A stretch of 64,000 bases of DNA from Adiantum capillus-veneris (GCA_014529385.2 CM043942.1:109387141-109451140); one strand, 5' to 3'; numbered from the stretch's first letter, positions 21,523 to 34,200 are shown. The notes: generated from the letters alone by a model not told the origin. A program made the numbers and translations.

Positions 21523-23853
21523 TCATTCATGATCAGTAGCAGCAAAGAGAGATATGAGACTCGCCGCATCACAGGTCTCCTCATTCTTCACCAACATTGC
21601 TTGCTCCACAGACAGCTCATCTTGCTCCACCATCATTAACCTGGCATGATATAATTTAAGACGCAATCCATTCACCCTTGACTTATGTAGAATCCCATCC
21701 AGGTTAGCCAACTGATATGTACCATTTGGAAAACACTCCACTACCTTGAACGGGCCTTCCCACTTAATCTGAAACTTCTTTTGGAAGGTGTTTTCCAGCT
21801 AACTATTGTAACGCAAAACTAAGTTAGGCTTCTTGATACCCTTACTTTTGACCTTTTCATTTATCTTTGCCAAAGCCTTATCCTGCATCTGCCCATAATT
21901 CTCCAATGTGCTCATCCTATCCAACTGAACCTCCTGTAATTGTAAGAGCCTCTCTTTGAATGCATTACTAGACGGCCCAAGTAGCTTCTCTAGCATCTTT
22001 ACTGCAGGCAAATCTACTTCCACAGGCAATAGTGCTTCCTTTCCATATACCAAATGAAATGGAGTAAAGCCTGTACCTGTCTTCACCGAAGTACGGTAAG
22101 CCCATAATGCACTAGGCAATTCCAAATCCCAATTCTTTCCTTGGTGCTCTGTCACTTTCGAAAGAATCTGTACCAACTCACCATTTAATTTTTCATTTAA
22201 GCCATTACATTGTGGGTAATAAGGAGTGGTATGATGGTGCCTAATCTTCATCTTTGTGCATAAGAAGTCTAGCAGTTTAGCTCTAAATCCTGGCCCCTTA
22301 TCTGAAAGTAGCTCTAATGGCACCCCAAACTTGCAACATATTTCATCATACACAAATTTTGCCACATCCTTTGCAGTGATCTGTTTTACTGCTATAGCCT
22401 CTGCCCATCTAGAGAGATAGTCCACTGCCGTCAAGATATAGCTTTTGCCCCTGCTTGTGATAGGTAACGGGCCTATTGCATCAATCCCCCACTTTTCAAA
22501 CAAACGCCATAATGGTTTTTCATAGCTCTGGCTTCAACACTCTCTTCCCAAATACTTGACACCTATTGCAAGACCTACACCAATGGTGAACATCCTTGTG
22601 CAAACTAGGCCATACATACCCCTCTTGCAAAATCTTATGCAAGGTGATCTTTAGAGCAAAATGGCCACCACATGCGTCTTCATGATTCTCTTCCAACACT
22701 CTATAAAGCTCCTCCCGCCAAGGTACACGTCTCAACACGAGATCAGCCCCTTTCATGTATAAGACATCACCAATCAATTTGTACCTGTATGCTCTATGCA
22801 CAAAACCATACTTCTTAGACTTCTGAATCTCCTTTGGAATGATTCCTGTTAGCAAAAACTCCTCTTCTTGAGCCAAACTTTCCCGGCCATGATAAAGAGG
22901 TAAAGTGGTCCTCAACACAAATAGCTCCCCAATCATGCCTTGAGCTGCTTCATGTGCCTCTCCATTTAGAGCACGTTCAATGTGTCTGATGATCCATGCT
23001 TCGAACTTTTTTAACAGGCCTTTAATTTTGAAGCACATTTCCTTCAATGAGGTGTTCTTGCTCTTCCACACACCCAGCACTTGCTTCACCACTAACAAGG
23101 CATCATCTTTTATGCTCAACCTTCGAACCCCATGCTTCAAACAAATGTGTAATCCGGCTTCGAGAGTAGCATATTCAGCCTCATTGTTGCTATGCGCATC
23201 CAATTTGAACCCTCTCTTGCATACTAGCTTCCCCTCTGGATCATAAAGTGCTATACCCCCTGAAGCTGCATCATGGCTCTTTCTGTATGAGCCATCAAAG
23301 AACAACACATGTGCATTGTTGATCTGTGGCACTTCTTCGACTACCTTTCTCGCCACCTCTTCCTTAACAAGAAGGGGATTCTCCTTGTAGGTCAACAAAT
23401 CAGCTAGGGTAGCCCTTGTACTATCTTCCACTAGAAAAGAGAACTCAAACTCTTGCAGCTCAATTACCCATTTCTTCACCACATTTGACATGTTAGTACC
23501 ATTAATTAACTGTGGCAAAAAGGCATAACTCGTCAAGAAAACAAAAGGCCGTGGTAGCAAGTAATGACGAAATCGTCGACAAGCAAATATTACACTGGCC
23601 ATCACTAGCTCTACTTCCGAGAACTTTCTCTCCGCTACCAACTTCACTCAGCTTGCACAATACACTGGCCTCATATAATGGCTGCCCTTCCCCTTTTGCA
23701 ATAGCATGGCTCCAATGGCATCATCCCCTACTGATGGATTTACATAAAACACTTTCTCCCAATCAGGAGCCTGCATGGCTGACAACCCCCCTAACACCTC
23801 TTTCACCTCTTGAAACACTTCTTCACACTTGTCATCCCATATGAGCCACAATG
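21523..23853 (-). pseudogene. Tat-lineage Ty3/gypsy pol: RT end, RNase H, second (archaeal-type) RNase H, integrase
   Basis: Read on the minus strand: RT/RNase H connection WDDKCEEVFQEVKEVLGGL (about 23,845) through FRHYLL; a second RNase H with FFDGSYRK, NNEAEYATLEAGL and SIKDDALLVV (about 23,300-23,080); the integrase zinc finger (H-x-H plus CRSCNRC, about 22,600-22,560); and the catalytic core with WGIDAIGPLP, LLSDKGPGF and CNGLNEKLN (D, D, E; about 22,490-22,190). The C-terminus KWEGPFKVVECFPNGTYQL lies at about 21,760. A dual RNase H is the known mark of Tat elements. Decay is light: a TGA at about 23,648, a one-base shift near 22,521 (SYEKPLW restores frame) and a TAG at 21,799. In the second RNase H the usual A-D of the last motif is A-H. 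Homology ends abruptly at about 23,853. Confidence 0.85.
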
Positions 23854-23855
23854 GC

Positions 23856-25760
23856 CAGGATCCAAAAAGAAGATAGGAACTTATCCAAACCCTACAGAGG
23901 AGATCGAGCGAGTCAAGCAATTAAGGAGTTTGGTAGAAGATACCCAAAGGGATCTAGAACCAGCACCTAGGAAGATCCAGATTACAGACACCGTGTTCCC
24001 TACGCAACAACAACCTCACCAAGTCCATAGACCCTTGGACATACCTAGTGTCATCCAAGAAGAAAGTAACTTAAAGTCATGGGAAAGTGGGCATACTCAC
24101 TTCTTGATGGAAAGAATGTTTACAGAGGGACTACCTGATCCTATCAAAGAAATGGAGATCCCATCTTCCCCACGTCAAGGGACTGAAGCCCAAAAGGTGC
24201 CGTTAAACATTGCCAAATTGATGGATTTCATGTCTTCAGAAGTTAGAACCACCATCATGTCCAAACTATATAAAGACCCTGAGTTAGTCTCAGCTCTTCG
24301 AGCCTTCCTCAATGGAGAACTGAAGTTTGGGCTACCACAATTTTCACAGATGGATGGAGCTGGGGAGATGCCAATAGAGGAGGAATACATAGATCCACAA
24401 CCCAACCTAGATGAGAACCTTGTTATAGAAATACCTGTTAACAAGTTGGGACAATACTTTGAGGGTGATGAATCCAATGCGACCATACCAATCACTACTA
24501 AGGGATTAACTGTGAAGGGAATCCTTGATGGTGGCGCTGGGGTTAGCATTGTGACTAAAAATTGCTGGGAAACTATGGGCGACCACAACCATAGTAGTGA
24601 AGATGGCCAATGGGTCTATTGTTAAACCTATTGGGATGCTAGAATATCTCAAGATCAAGGTCTTTGGACATAAAATAAGGATTACCTTCATTGTTATGGA
24701 TTTCTCCAAACACACTATGACATCTGAGATGATCTTAGGACGTCCTTTCATGAGGGAAGCAAAAATGGTGCATGACTGGTCTAAAAACCATGTCTACTTG
24801 CAGTTCCAAGATTCTGTTATTCGAGTAGATCTTGTGACGGGTCAAGCACATCCTCTAGGAAACAGGTTTATAATTGATCATAGATCTGACACCACAGTTC
24901 ACTCGGCCCCATTGCAGTATTGTTACACGTGTAAAGCAGACACTGATGTTGGGGAAGATTCTCCTTATATGGATGTACTACCTGGGATGACTGAGTCGGA
25001 CAATGTGGATTGGGTCCACCTAGCAGCAACCATAGACACTTGGGGAAACAAGGGGACGACCTGGGTAACACCTGAGGGGGATGAAATGACCGTACCCTTA
25101 AATATGCTACAAGCAATGCATATAGCTTCTGACAAGACCCATCCCAATATAACAAAGAAAACATACAAGTGGGTCCCTAAAGCCTCTTTAGCGACCATAG
25201 CTACTGCTAAAAAACAAAATCCTGGTAAGAAACGTCCCACTCGCTCCAAGAAAAGTAAGAAAACGTGGCGTTGGATTCCTAAACGACTATTGGAAGCCCA
25301 AGGCTACTATCAAGGAAATGATCAAATTTGGGTGCCAAAACGTAAATTGTGTTCTTACCTATCACCTGACCCATGTGAGCCCAATCCCGTAGCTCCAAAA
25401 CGAATCGACGATCGAGGAAAGAAAAAAATCACAGAATGCTACACACCCGCTCCAGAGCTAGTCTGGGTACCGAAGAAAGAACGATTTGTTCTACCTAGCT
25501 CAGGAAGGGGGGAGTCCCATGAAGCTTCTAGCTCCTCATGTAATGCATCCATAGAGATAAAAGCTTCTCCACAGCCTCAACCTACAATAGTGGACCCCCA
25601 TGAAGCTACAAAGAAATCCACACCTCCCACTGTTCAAGAATCACCTAATGAACCACTTCAAGTTCGATCCTGGGAGAGTACCTTACCACCCTTGCAACTT
25701 GACGAGGCACCTAAGGTAAGAGAAAACTACTGGCAAAAATCCTCACCTATTACCAACTAG
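23856..25760 (+). pseudogene. Retropepsin-like protein with C-terminal W(V/I)PK repeats, copy B
   Basis: Two overlapping frames (to 24,625 and from 24,597) form one protein with a single one-base shift near 24,590. The N-terminal part is gag-like and acidic (KVPLNIAKLMDFMSSEVR). The protease has ILDGGAGVSIVT (active site at 24,527-24,538; DTGA or DSGA is usual, here D-G-G-A) and MILGRPFMREAKMVHDW, the second retropepsin motif. No RT follows. Instead comes an acidic linker and a basic tail with four Trp motifs: YKWVPKA (about 25,165), WRWIPKR (25,268), QIWVPKR (25,326) and LVWVPKK (25,462), then a Ser/Pro-rich end. The stop is followed within about 60 bp by a polypurine tract and probable LTR, so this is the natural 3' end of an element lacking pol. 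The start is cut at the junction with the minus-strand pol. Confidence 0.75.
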
Positions 25761-25813
25761 AACAATTGGTTTCAAAGGGTGACGAGCTCATTTCAAACGG
25801 TATGATCTACCCA

Positions 25814-26040
25814 AGGAAGGGGGGAGTGTTTGCTGACATCCATCATTCACTTGCTTCCCTCTCAACCTTCCTCCCTGACCTCTCAATCTCCCAATCTTAG
25901 GGAATGTATATATAAAGCCTTATACTCACAAAAAACAAAAATAATAAAGAGCAAGAGCAATTAGCAAACAAGTATGCACAATAAAAGTCAAAACATTAAC
26001 TCAGACCTACACATTCGCATCCGGTACACTGAAACAAAAA
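25814..26040 (+). repeat. Polypurine tract and probable 3' LTR start of the protease/WxPK element
   Basis: AAGGAAGGGGGGAG (25,813-25,826) is followed by TGTTTGCTGACATCC, the expected polypurine tract/TG junction. TATATATAAAG near 25,907 can act as the LTR TATA box, and AATAAAG lies about 40 bp downstream. The LTR 3' end is not defined because no second copy is in the window; the end given is nominal. Confidence 0.5.
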
Positions 26041-27420
26041 CCTATGCCATAAAACACCTTTGATCCTCATCACTCGAGTGATGGAGGGTAGGTAGAATTA
26101 GTATGATAGGAGTGTTTCTGTTTTAGAGTTGAGTGATTAGCAAAGTTCCTTTTTCCCACTGATGTGCCTCTTAGAGGTATTCTTTGTGTTTCTTAGTGTG
26201 TACAGGAACGTGTTGCTGTCGTTAGAATTTGGACCTTCATGGAATCTTTCTCTCGTTCACACTTCAAATCAAGCACGACCATCAACAAGAACATGTGCTT
26301 CTTGTCCATTAGCATTGCCCCTCATCTTTTTTTCATCCATGTTTTTCTGCTTTGATTGTGAGTGGTAGCATAATATTCATCACATTTGCTTAGTATCAAA
26401 CATTTAATTCAATGTAATTTTTTGTCATAATCACTTGTCTAGGTTTAAAAATCAAGCAGTCCGACTAAGCTAGTTTGACCAAGTTAGGTGTTAGAGATCT
26501 TCTCTTAATACCATGGGGAATGCCTTCCTAGTAATCAATAGTTACTTAGGTTCTTAATCCGATTTAGGCAGCATTGTGTGAAATGTACTAGGGCTTTCTA
26601 GTGGGCTTGACCCTATTGACCTTTAGATTAAGTATTATAAAGGGAGTTTACTTGTGTGATGAGCCAGGGGAGGTGTATCAGTGTTATATGACCCCCCAAA
26701 GTTACAAAATTAAAATGTTGAAAATGAACAAACAAAAAATCAAAGTGCCACAATGTAAAATCTTAAGCTGGAAGAGAAATCTCAGCTTGATTGGGTACTT
26801 CACTCACATGTATCGCCTATGGTACTAGAGCCCTAGAGGTTCCCAGTGTGGGCGCTTTTCTATGAAAAGCAAAAAACTCAAGGCATACAAAATAAGCACA
26901 CACATCAAAATTGAATCACTGTGAAAAGACTTTGGGGGGTCAAAGAAAAGGTAATCAATCAGGAGATGATTTCATGAGAAATCCCTTTTATCGTAGCTTA
27001 ACTACAAGGTCTTCTAGGTATAGCCTCTAGTCAGCCCTCGAACATGAAATACTTGGCTCTCGCGATTAAACAACTTAATTGACCAGAGAAAATTAAGTAG
27101 CTTACCCATGGTATTAATAGTCGATCTCTAGTGCCTTTCGACCGTTAAATTAGCGATCCCAAACTTGTTCAATTTTTTACCTTTACATCTGTTTATGCAT
27201 TTGATTATATTGTAATTTAATGTTTATTGCTGACAAATTGTTTAAAATTCTATTACCAATCAATTTGTCTGCCTAAAACTAAATATGATTTTTGATCGCT
27301 TATGAGAATGCAATTACTGTGCCAATGTTGTTTGATTTCGCAGTGACTAAAGAAGGCCAAGGACATTCATCTCAAATGCTCTTCCACCTCGACGAACGAG
27401 CTTCAACTCAATAGCTTCCG
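26041..27420. other. No recognised gene; contains a distant inverted-repeat pair
   Basis: AT-rich. The only structure found is the inverted pair at 26,467-26,525 and 27,095-27,158. Text just before 27,440 reads like the end of a gypsy polyprotein (EDEIYIRQGGM) but is too short to annotate. Confidence 0.4.
26467..27158. repeat. Inverted repeat of about 60-bp arms spanning about 0.7 kb
   Basis: Left arm contains TTAGAGATCTTCTCTTAATA then CCATGGGG; the right arm, reversed, contains CTAGAGATCGACTATTAATA then CCATGGGT. Similarity extends outward (GCTAGTTTGACC versus GCTAATTTAACG). I estimate roughly three-quarters identity. Class unknown; no target duplication seen. Confidence 0.5.
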
Positions 27421-27438
27421 AGGATGAAATCTACATCA

Positions 27439-27770
27439 GGCAGGGGGGCATGTTAACCCTCACGGCTCATGGACACCCTATCACCTACGAACGGACGTCG
27501 TAACCTACTGTGGACATTGTATTATTTATTTGGTAGAGTCAGGTACCGGGCTTGTCGGTCCAATAGGAAAAGGGTAAGAGTGATCGCCGATGAGAGGCGC
27601 ACTCTAACTGGAACATTCAAGGAATTAGTTGGCTAAGCATGGGCGCCCAAGTGTGAATGGGGCGAGCTCATATAAAAGTCAACTAAACCTAAAATTCACT
27701 CATTCTCTCATTTGTGCAATAGAAGAGTGCTCTTGCTCCATCTCCATCTCCATCTTCTTCTTCTTCACCT
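27439..27770 (+). repeat. Polypurine tract and probable LTR of a further gypsy element
   Basis: GGCAGGGGGGCA followed by TGTTAACCCTCACGG (27,451) looks like a polypurine tract and 3' LTR start. A TATA box (TATAAAA) lies at 27,671-27,677 and CT-rich sequence follows, leading into the long (GT)n. The LTR end is not determined and no partner copy is present. Confidence 0.45.
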
Positions 27771-27772
27771 CC

Positions 27773-27937
<165 letters not shown>

Positions 27938-28186
27938 TGCGCGATCGAGCATTGCGGCGGCACGACGACGATGAGGCGGTTGAGCGCGGTGTAGCTGTGT
28001 CTCCTTCTTCTTCGCGGCGAGGGATCCTCCACGAAGCAAGCGTAGAGCGGTGAGTGACACACCATCGCCTTCTTTGAGCTTACTAGTTTATGCTTGTTGT
28101 GTGCTTGGAGCCATTTGTGGCTCGCACACGGTGTATCGGCAAGTTCCTTGCATTGACACGTGCGACATACGCGCATAGCGACTTAG

Positions 28187-28282
28187 TTTTATTTGAGAGG
28201 AGTAGGGGATACCAACTCGAGTGTCCATTGTTCGAGATTCCATTAGTCTTATTTGAGAGGAGTAGGGGGGTACCACCAATTG
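28187..28282. repeat. Two-copy local duplication (TTTATTTGAGAGGAGTAGGGG)
   Basis: The block TTATTTGAGAGGAGTAGGGG followed by a short ATACCAAC/GTACCACC phrase occurs at about 28,190 and 28,249. The spacing is about 60 bp, and the copies differ at a few bases. Confidence 0.8.
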
Positions 28283-28413
28283 GAGTTTATTCTAAATGAA
28301 TAAGAATCACAAGCAGATGCTCAGCAGAGAGATTTAGAGGAGCAAATGGGGGAAGCATGCGACATGTGGAGGCCATGCTCCTCCCTTCCCAAATTGAGAA
28401 TTTGGAAGATCGT

Positions 28414-28454
<41 letters not shown>

Positions 28455-28640
28455 TTGCTTGTGGTCTTGCATCAAACAAAGCTCTTGAGTCCTTGTGAAG
28501 CCTTGGATGCTTTTTGGCATCACATGACATCTATGAGAAGATGCTTTTGTTTGCGTGTCCCATCAGTGGAGGTAAGGTTCTGCCAAATCCTAGTAGCGAG
28601 AAACGCATAGGGAGAGCTACCCAAGAAACTAATGTCTTGA

Positions 28641-28795
28641 TGTCATGCCAAGGGTAGGACTATAGAAGGGCACGGCCCTGGCCAAGGGCCAATAGATACA
28701 CATGCGGTACAGGGGTTATATATAGGAGGGCCAAGGGCCTATATAGAGGTATGGTTGGGTGGTTATTGGCATGTCTATCTCCCTATGCCCTTTCA
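28641..28795 (+). repeat. 5' LTR of the 7.7-kb element
   Basis: 155 bp from TGTCATGCCAAGGG to ATGCCCTTTCA. It contains a GGCCAAGGGCC palindrome and a TATATATAGG TATA-like stretch about 90 bp in. Confidence 0.92.
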
Positions 28796-28796
28796 C

Positions 28797-28810
28797 TGGT
28801 ATCAGAGCTC
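28797..28810 (+). other. Primer-binding site (tRNA-Met type)
   Basis: TGGTATCAGAGCTC, one base inside the 5' LTR, is complementary to the 3' end of plant initiator tRNA-Met, the commonest plant retrotransposon primer. Confidence 0.9.
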
Positions 28811-28876
28811 AGGGAGGAGGAGCCATGGAGGAGGGGAGAAGGAGATTGATTGCATGAGGCATGCACGATCTGTCTC

Positions 28877-28878
<2 letters not shown>

Positions 28879-28953
<75 letters not shown>

Positions 28954-28970
28954 AATCAAAGAATAAGGCA

Positions 28971-29062
<92 letters not shown>
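28879..29062. repeat. Two long (CT)n tracts separated by a 29-bp spacer
   Basis: (CT)n at about 28,879-28,949 and 28,975-29,062, separated by a short spacer containing AATTAATCAAAGAATAAGGC. They sit right behind the primer-binding site, in what should be the element leader. Apparent Ser/Leu or Arg/Glu proteins are artefacts. Confidence 0.95.
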
Positions 29063-29064
<2 letters not shown>

Positions 29065-31171
29065 TTCGAGCTTGCCTGCCATGGCGTGGGCAGGGTCCCT
29101 TGGAAGGAGGAAGAGATAGGGCCGCAGGAGCAGCCCCTTCCATGGCGGGCTCAAGCTTGCATGACCGAGAACACGAGCGCAGGAAAGTATCCTTACACAC
29201 AGGAAAGGGTCGAAATCGACCTCGGTGGAACTGGGATTTTTGGATCTCGTCCAGATCGCGGCGGCCTACTGAGCAGAACTCGTCACAGCATCGCTTAGCA
29301 ATAAGCAACACCGTGCGCTCGGAGTTGCTCTTGGCCCTGCACAGTCGTCTGCAACAGACCCGCCATCACTGGTTTGTTTGTTTTCTTTTTTTTTGTTTCT
29401 TTGCTTATTTCCACATTGGGCGCCCTACAAGTGCCCTACGGCCACCCTTGGTGGTTGATTCCACAGCCTAGCCTACAAAGCCAGTAGCCGGTCAGAGTTG
29501 CATGTATGGACCGTGCAAGTTCCAGTCTACAGGTGTTAGAGGACAACGAAAAGCACGGCATGCACTCAACACTGACCATGCAAAGACCTTAACATCGCAA
29601 GCTCGGTTCGATTAAACAAGAAGTGCAAGGCCTTTTACAAAGACATACACGACGTGCTCCAGTTGAACCAAATCAGTATGGAAAGGTTGTCGATCTATGG
29701 GCTTCAATCCGAGAATGGATTCAAACGAAGCAAGTCTTTCGGTTTTCTGTCATTGCCAGCGCGCTGAAGCTATGAATTTAAAGACAATCGCTTCATGTCT
29801 GACGGAGTCGTCATCTTAGATGGCCGGTAAGTACCATGACCTGGAGATTAATGTTTTATCTTCATTTTATTTTATTTTGCTAAAAGCAAGATTCGAGACT
29901 CTGCCTTATGATGGAAGGGGAGCTAGTTCCCAGGTAAATTTGTCACAGATAAATACCATGGCGTTCAGGCAAGGTCAGTGGCATATCATTATAGGCAAGG
30001 CCCATTGCGTGTAAGGCAAAGCTATTTGGCAAGGCCAACCATTATATTGCACGCCACTGTCAAGCAAGTTTTCTTGGGCGTGGCTCCTATGCATGTTGTC
30101 TACCAGGGATGTGGTCAGGAAAGGACAACACCTTGTGCTACCTAGCAACGAGGGAAAGCAAGGCTTTTAGGAGCATTACTAAACAACTATTTTTCACTTA
30201 CATTTACAATTCGACAAGGTCGATTTTTTGTGCATGATCGACAAGGTCGAGTCTCTTTGCTATGACATATGTCGTCAATAGCATTTGTTCGCAATGAGGC
30301 CAGACATAGTTCTATGAAGCAAGGCTTCAATTTATACATCTTGCATTGAGGCTGGCCACGTTTGGCATATGGTATGAGCATACAAAATTGGGAAGGAATA
30401 TGCAATGTGTTTGCAAGTTATTTCATTATGTACCAGACGGGTGTATAGGATATACGAGGGCGTCTGTGCAAAGATGGCTATGAGTTTTTCCTTCCAAATT
30501 CATGACAATTGGTTGCAGCAACAACGACCAAGTTAGCCAAGTTTAAGTTTTTCTTGTTTTTCCCCTGTTTACACTTTACTTGGCAATTACTGTCATTGTG
30601 CAAAGCAAAGTGCTTTGACAATTTTATATGAAGCAAGGCTTCGGGGAACTGGCAAAATAGGGAATATCAGCTCACAAAATCCCTACCAGTCTAAACTGTG
30701 CAAGGCACTTATGGTTTTGGTTCTCACGGTTGAGGCCATCACTCTCCGCAAGGGCTTACAATTCTGAATTCAAGGCATGCTAGGGAGGTGGATTCAATTA
30801 TATCGCTTCATGCATTACGCTTCCGCTATCACACTCGCAACTCTGTCAAGGATAGACTAAGTGATGGATTGTTTAATATGATTGTTGGTTGCTATCAACA
30901 CACAACAACACTAAAAGGAACCTAAATCTAGGACTTATTTTATGGGCAAAGTGCCAATGCTAAGTCGTCCTCACACAAGCACAACCCCAGCATGGTAGGT
31001 GGGTCGGAACGAGTTTTCTGTTTTTGTTACCTCTCTTGATGAGAGTCATACCGAAAAACTGTGGAATGCTTATACGATAAGCTGCAATTTAGGCATAAGA
31101 TGCGTAAGAGCACACAGCTTGGGTACACACTCTAAAAACTTAAGAAAAGTTCCTCAGCCCAGCATGCTCTT

Positions 31172-31238
<67 letters not shown>

Positions 31239-34200
31239 AAGGGAATAATAAAAATCTTTTAAGAAGCTTTTCATACATGTTTTGCTCGTGAGTCAACCTA
31301 AGCCAAGGTGCTTTAACTCTCAGCTAACACATGGCTAAGATGCTACTCAAATTAGTCTTCATCGGTTCGTCCATTGAACACTAATTTGCATAATGACTAT
31401 GAGTCACACTGGCTAAGAGCCATTGTCAGGCCAAGTGTAAGACCTAACTATTGGCATTCTTTGGGTGATTGTTTTCAAGATCGAACAGATCTACCCCGGG
31501 AAGTACACATCGACGTCATTGGACAAGCAAGAGTCTTGTCATTACGGATGTCTAGGGTGTCATTTTCTCACTACATGTTTTCAGTGTGACACTGAAGTTG
31601 AGTTTTTGATAATCTTCAACTACAGCAGTTGATCTCTACAAGGAAGTATCGATGCAGCAATCAATTGAGACAGCATGGCTGCCCATAAGAGCTAGGCATT
31701 TCACTTTTGTTATTTCCTGCTCCTTCTATAGCACTATGCAGTGTCTATGGACATACTGGCGGGTGATTGCTAAATCTTCCCATAGGCATTGAGGATCACA
31801 GTTTGTTGACCTATTCCCGTTATACTTTCAAGGAACGAATTCCGAAATTTACCATGTGGTAGTGGGCAAATTCAACTTTTCAAGTTGATTCCAATCATTC
31901 TGTACACGGTTGACTATGTTGGTTACCATTACCTGCTAGTTGAACAGTTCCTACAAAGGGTCAGGCCAAGGGGTTTGACTACAGAGATTCTAACCAACAC
32001 GTTTGGATTGCGAAGGTAACACCCAGGGTTTCCATTGCAATGTTTCTTATTTTTCATTTTTCCATTAGTGCTCCTATGCATCTGAACACGAATAAGTGAA
32101 CTTTAAGTTCAACCTTCAGGTACGCATCTAATTTGGTTCTGTTTGTTTTTTCCACGTCAAATGCGCACAATGTGTTATCATCCAATTTTTCTCTTAAGAG
32201 AAATGACACGGTCATATAAGAGCCAAGCCATTTGGGTCGTACTGTCCAAAGTCAGTTTCTGCATTGTGCAGTTATAGACCCACTTGTAGGGATTTATTTG
32301 GCACATGTTGTCACATGGGATACAACATGGTCTAGGAACTCAAGGAGTTCGGTTTAGCCAGTGTGGAGAAAGGCTAATGAGGTTCCCTCTCACTCCCGTC
32401 GTAGAGTGTTTGCAGTTACCTCCACACACAAGTACATCTTGTACTTGAAGAATGTTTTTTTTTCAGACATTCTTACATGAGACATATTCCACATGTGGAG
32501 GATATGAGTCTCTGGGACTGACACTGGCGCCCACTATTTCAAGTATGTATCACGACAAAGTCCCTAGGTGCTGGTCCATTCTGTTTTCTAGACCATTTTC
32601 CGCACGACATATCATGAGCAATTTCAGTGGCCAAAAATTGTCGAATACTTAGAATGACATGTTAAGGTACAAGTGCTGCTAAACAACATTACGGATGGTT
32701 GTTTTACATACTGAAAGGCTATGAGTTGTTACTGAAAAAGTTTCATTGTTTGTACCTAGAAGTGATCATTGTTTCACCTTCTATTATGGTTCAGACGTTT
32801 CAGCAAGGCTTGCAAATGATTGCAACTGAAAGTATTTAGTTTCTTTTCAAGTCTATTTGCATTCCTCTTTAATGTGTGCTAGGCGCATCACATTTGCCAT
32901 AAGTATTGGCACGGTGTCGGGGTATATGGGTTCGCGAGGTGAGCCGGGTAAGCACCGGGCTGCTTGCTGTGGGAAATAACAGAGACAAGGCGCACAGCAC
33001 AAGGCAACAGATCTTGTCAACTCTTTAAATACTTAAAACTCGACAATCGAAATGGTTTAAACTGCTAATGATTAGCCGAAGTGGAATTCGATTACAAATG
33101 GTTGCCGTTAACGGCACTGATGGAGTTAGGAGAGTTTAATGCTCTCAATTTAGATCAAGACTTTAAAATTTCCACTTATGCTCGCCATTAGAGTCTTTAT
33201 AAGCTGATTAGGAGGTAAGTATCCGACAAAATCCCCTGCTTGATACCCTTGTATCTTCCAAATACAGTAGAGAGAGTTTATCCTCTCTCCTTGCTTACTC
33301 GAGAGCGAGTTTTGACTTCCCTTGGTTTGCTTGTCTCGCCTTGCTTCTTTGTCCTTGATTTGCTATAATCACTGCACGCTTTGCTTGCACGATTTAACCT
33401 CAACAAGCTTCTCTTTTCTTGCTTGATTGGATTGGAGATCGAGAGAGAGAGAAAGAGAATCTTCTCTTGCTTTGATTGGAGATGGAGAGAGAGAGAGAGA
33501 GAGAGACCTCGCCTTGGTCCCCGTTTGCTTCTTTGTTCAACCTCCTTGCAACTCCTCGAACCTCCCTTCTCTTCTCCTCTTCGTTATGCTTCTGATGCCC
33601 TCCTTCGTTATCTCTTCCTTTGCTCCCTTCTTGCCCTCGTTGGCTTGCCTCGAATACTTTCCTTCGTTGGCTCTTGTTTCGCTCCTTGCTTTGCTTGGAG
33701 TCCTCCTCTTTCTTGCCGAGCATGAGAGTGAGAGAGAGAGCATGCTATGCTCCGAGGATGAGAGCGAGGGAGAGGGAGCTTTGCCTCTCCGAGTCCTCTT
33801 CCTCCCTTGCCCTTCGTTCCTGCCTTTTTTCCTCCTCTTACGTCCTCAACTTTCTCGCTTTTTATGCCCTACAAAAAACCCTCTCCCCCTAAGCAACGAC
33901 GGCGCCGTCGTTGCTAGGGGTATGAATGCACTCGATGACATGGCAGTGGAATCCGGCAAGCTGCGCGAAATACGCCGGGCCTTGTACCGAATAGGAGCGC
34001 CATGATCTGCTGAGTGATTTCCCCTTCATGCTCGCAGTCTCCCAAGCTCCACCGTGGCCAGCGCGAGCAGAAAACTCCCGGCCCTCGTCGCTGTTCGTTG
34101 CCTGCAGCATCGCCATGAGTTTCTTCTTTTTGCCTTCACACTTTAAAATAATACCCCTTGAGGGTTTTGGGCCACCATGCCTTTGGGCGGCCATTAGGGG

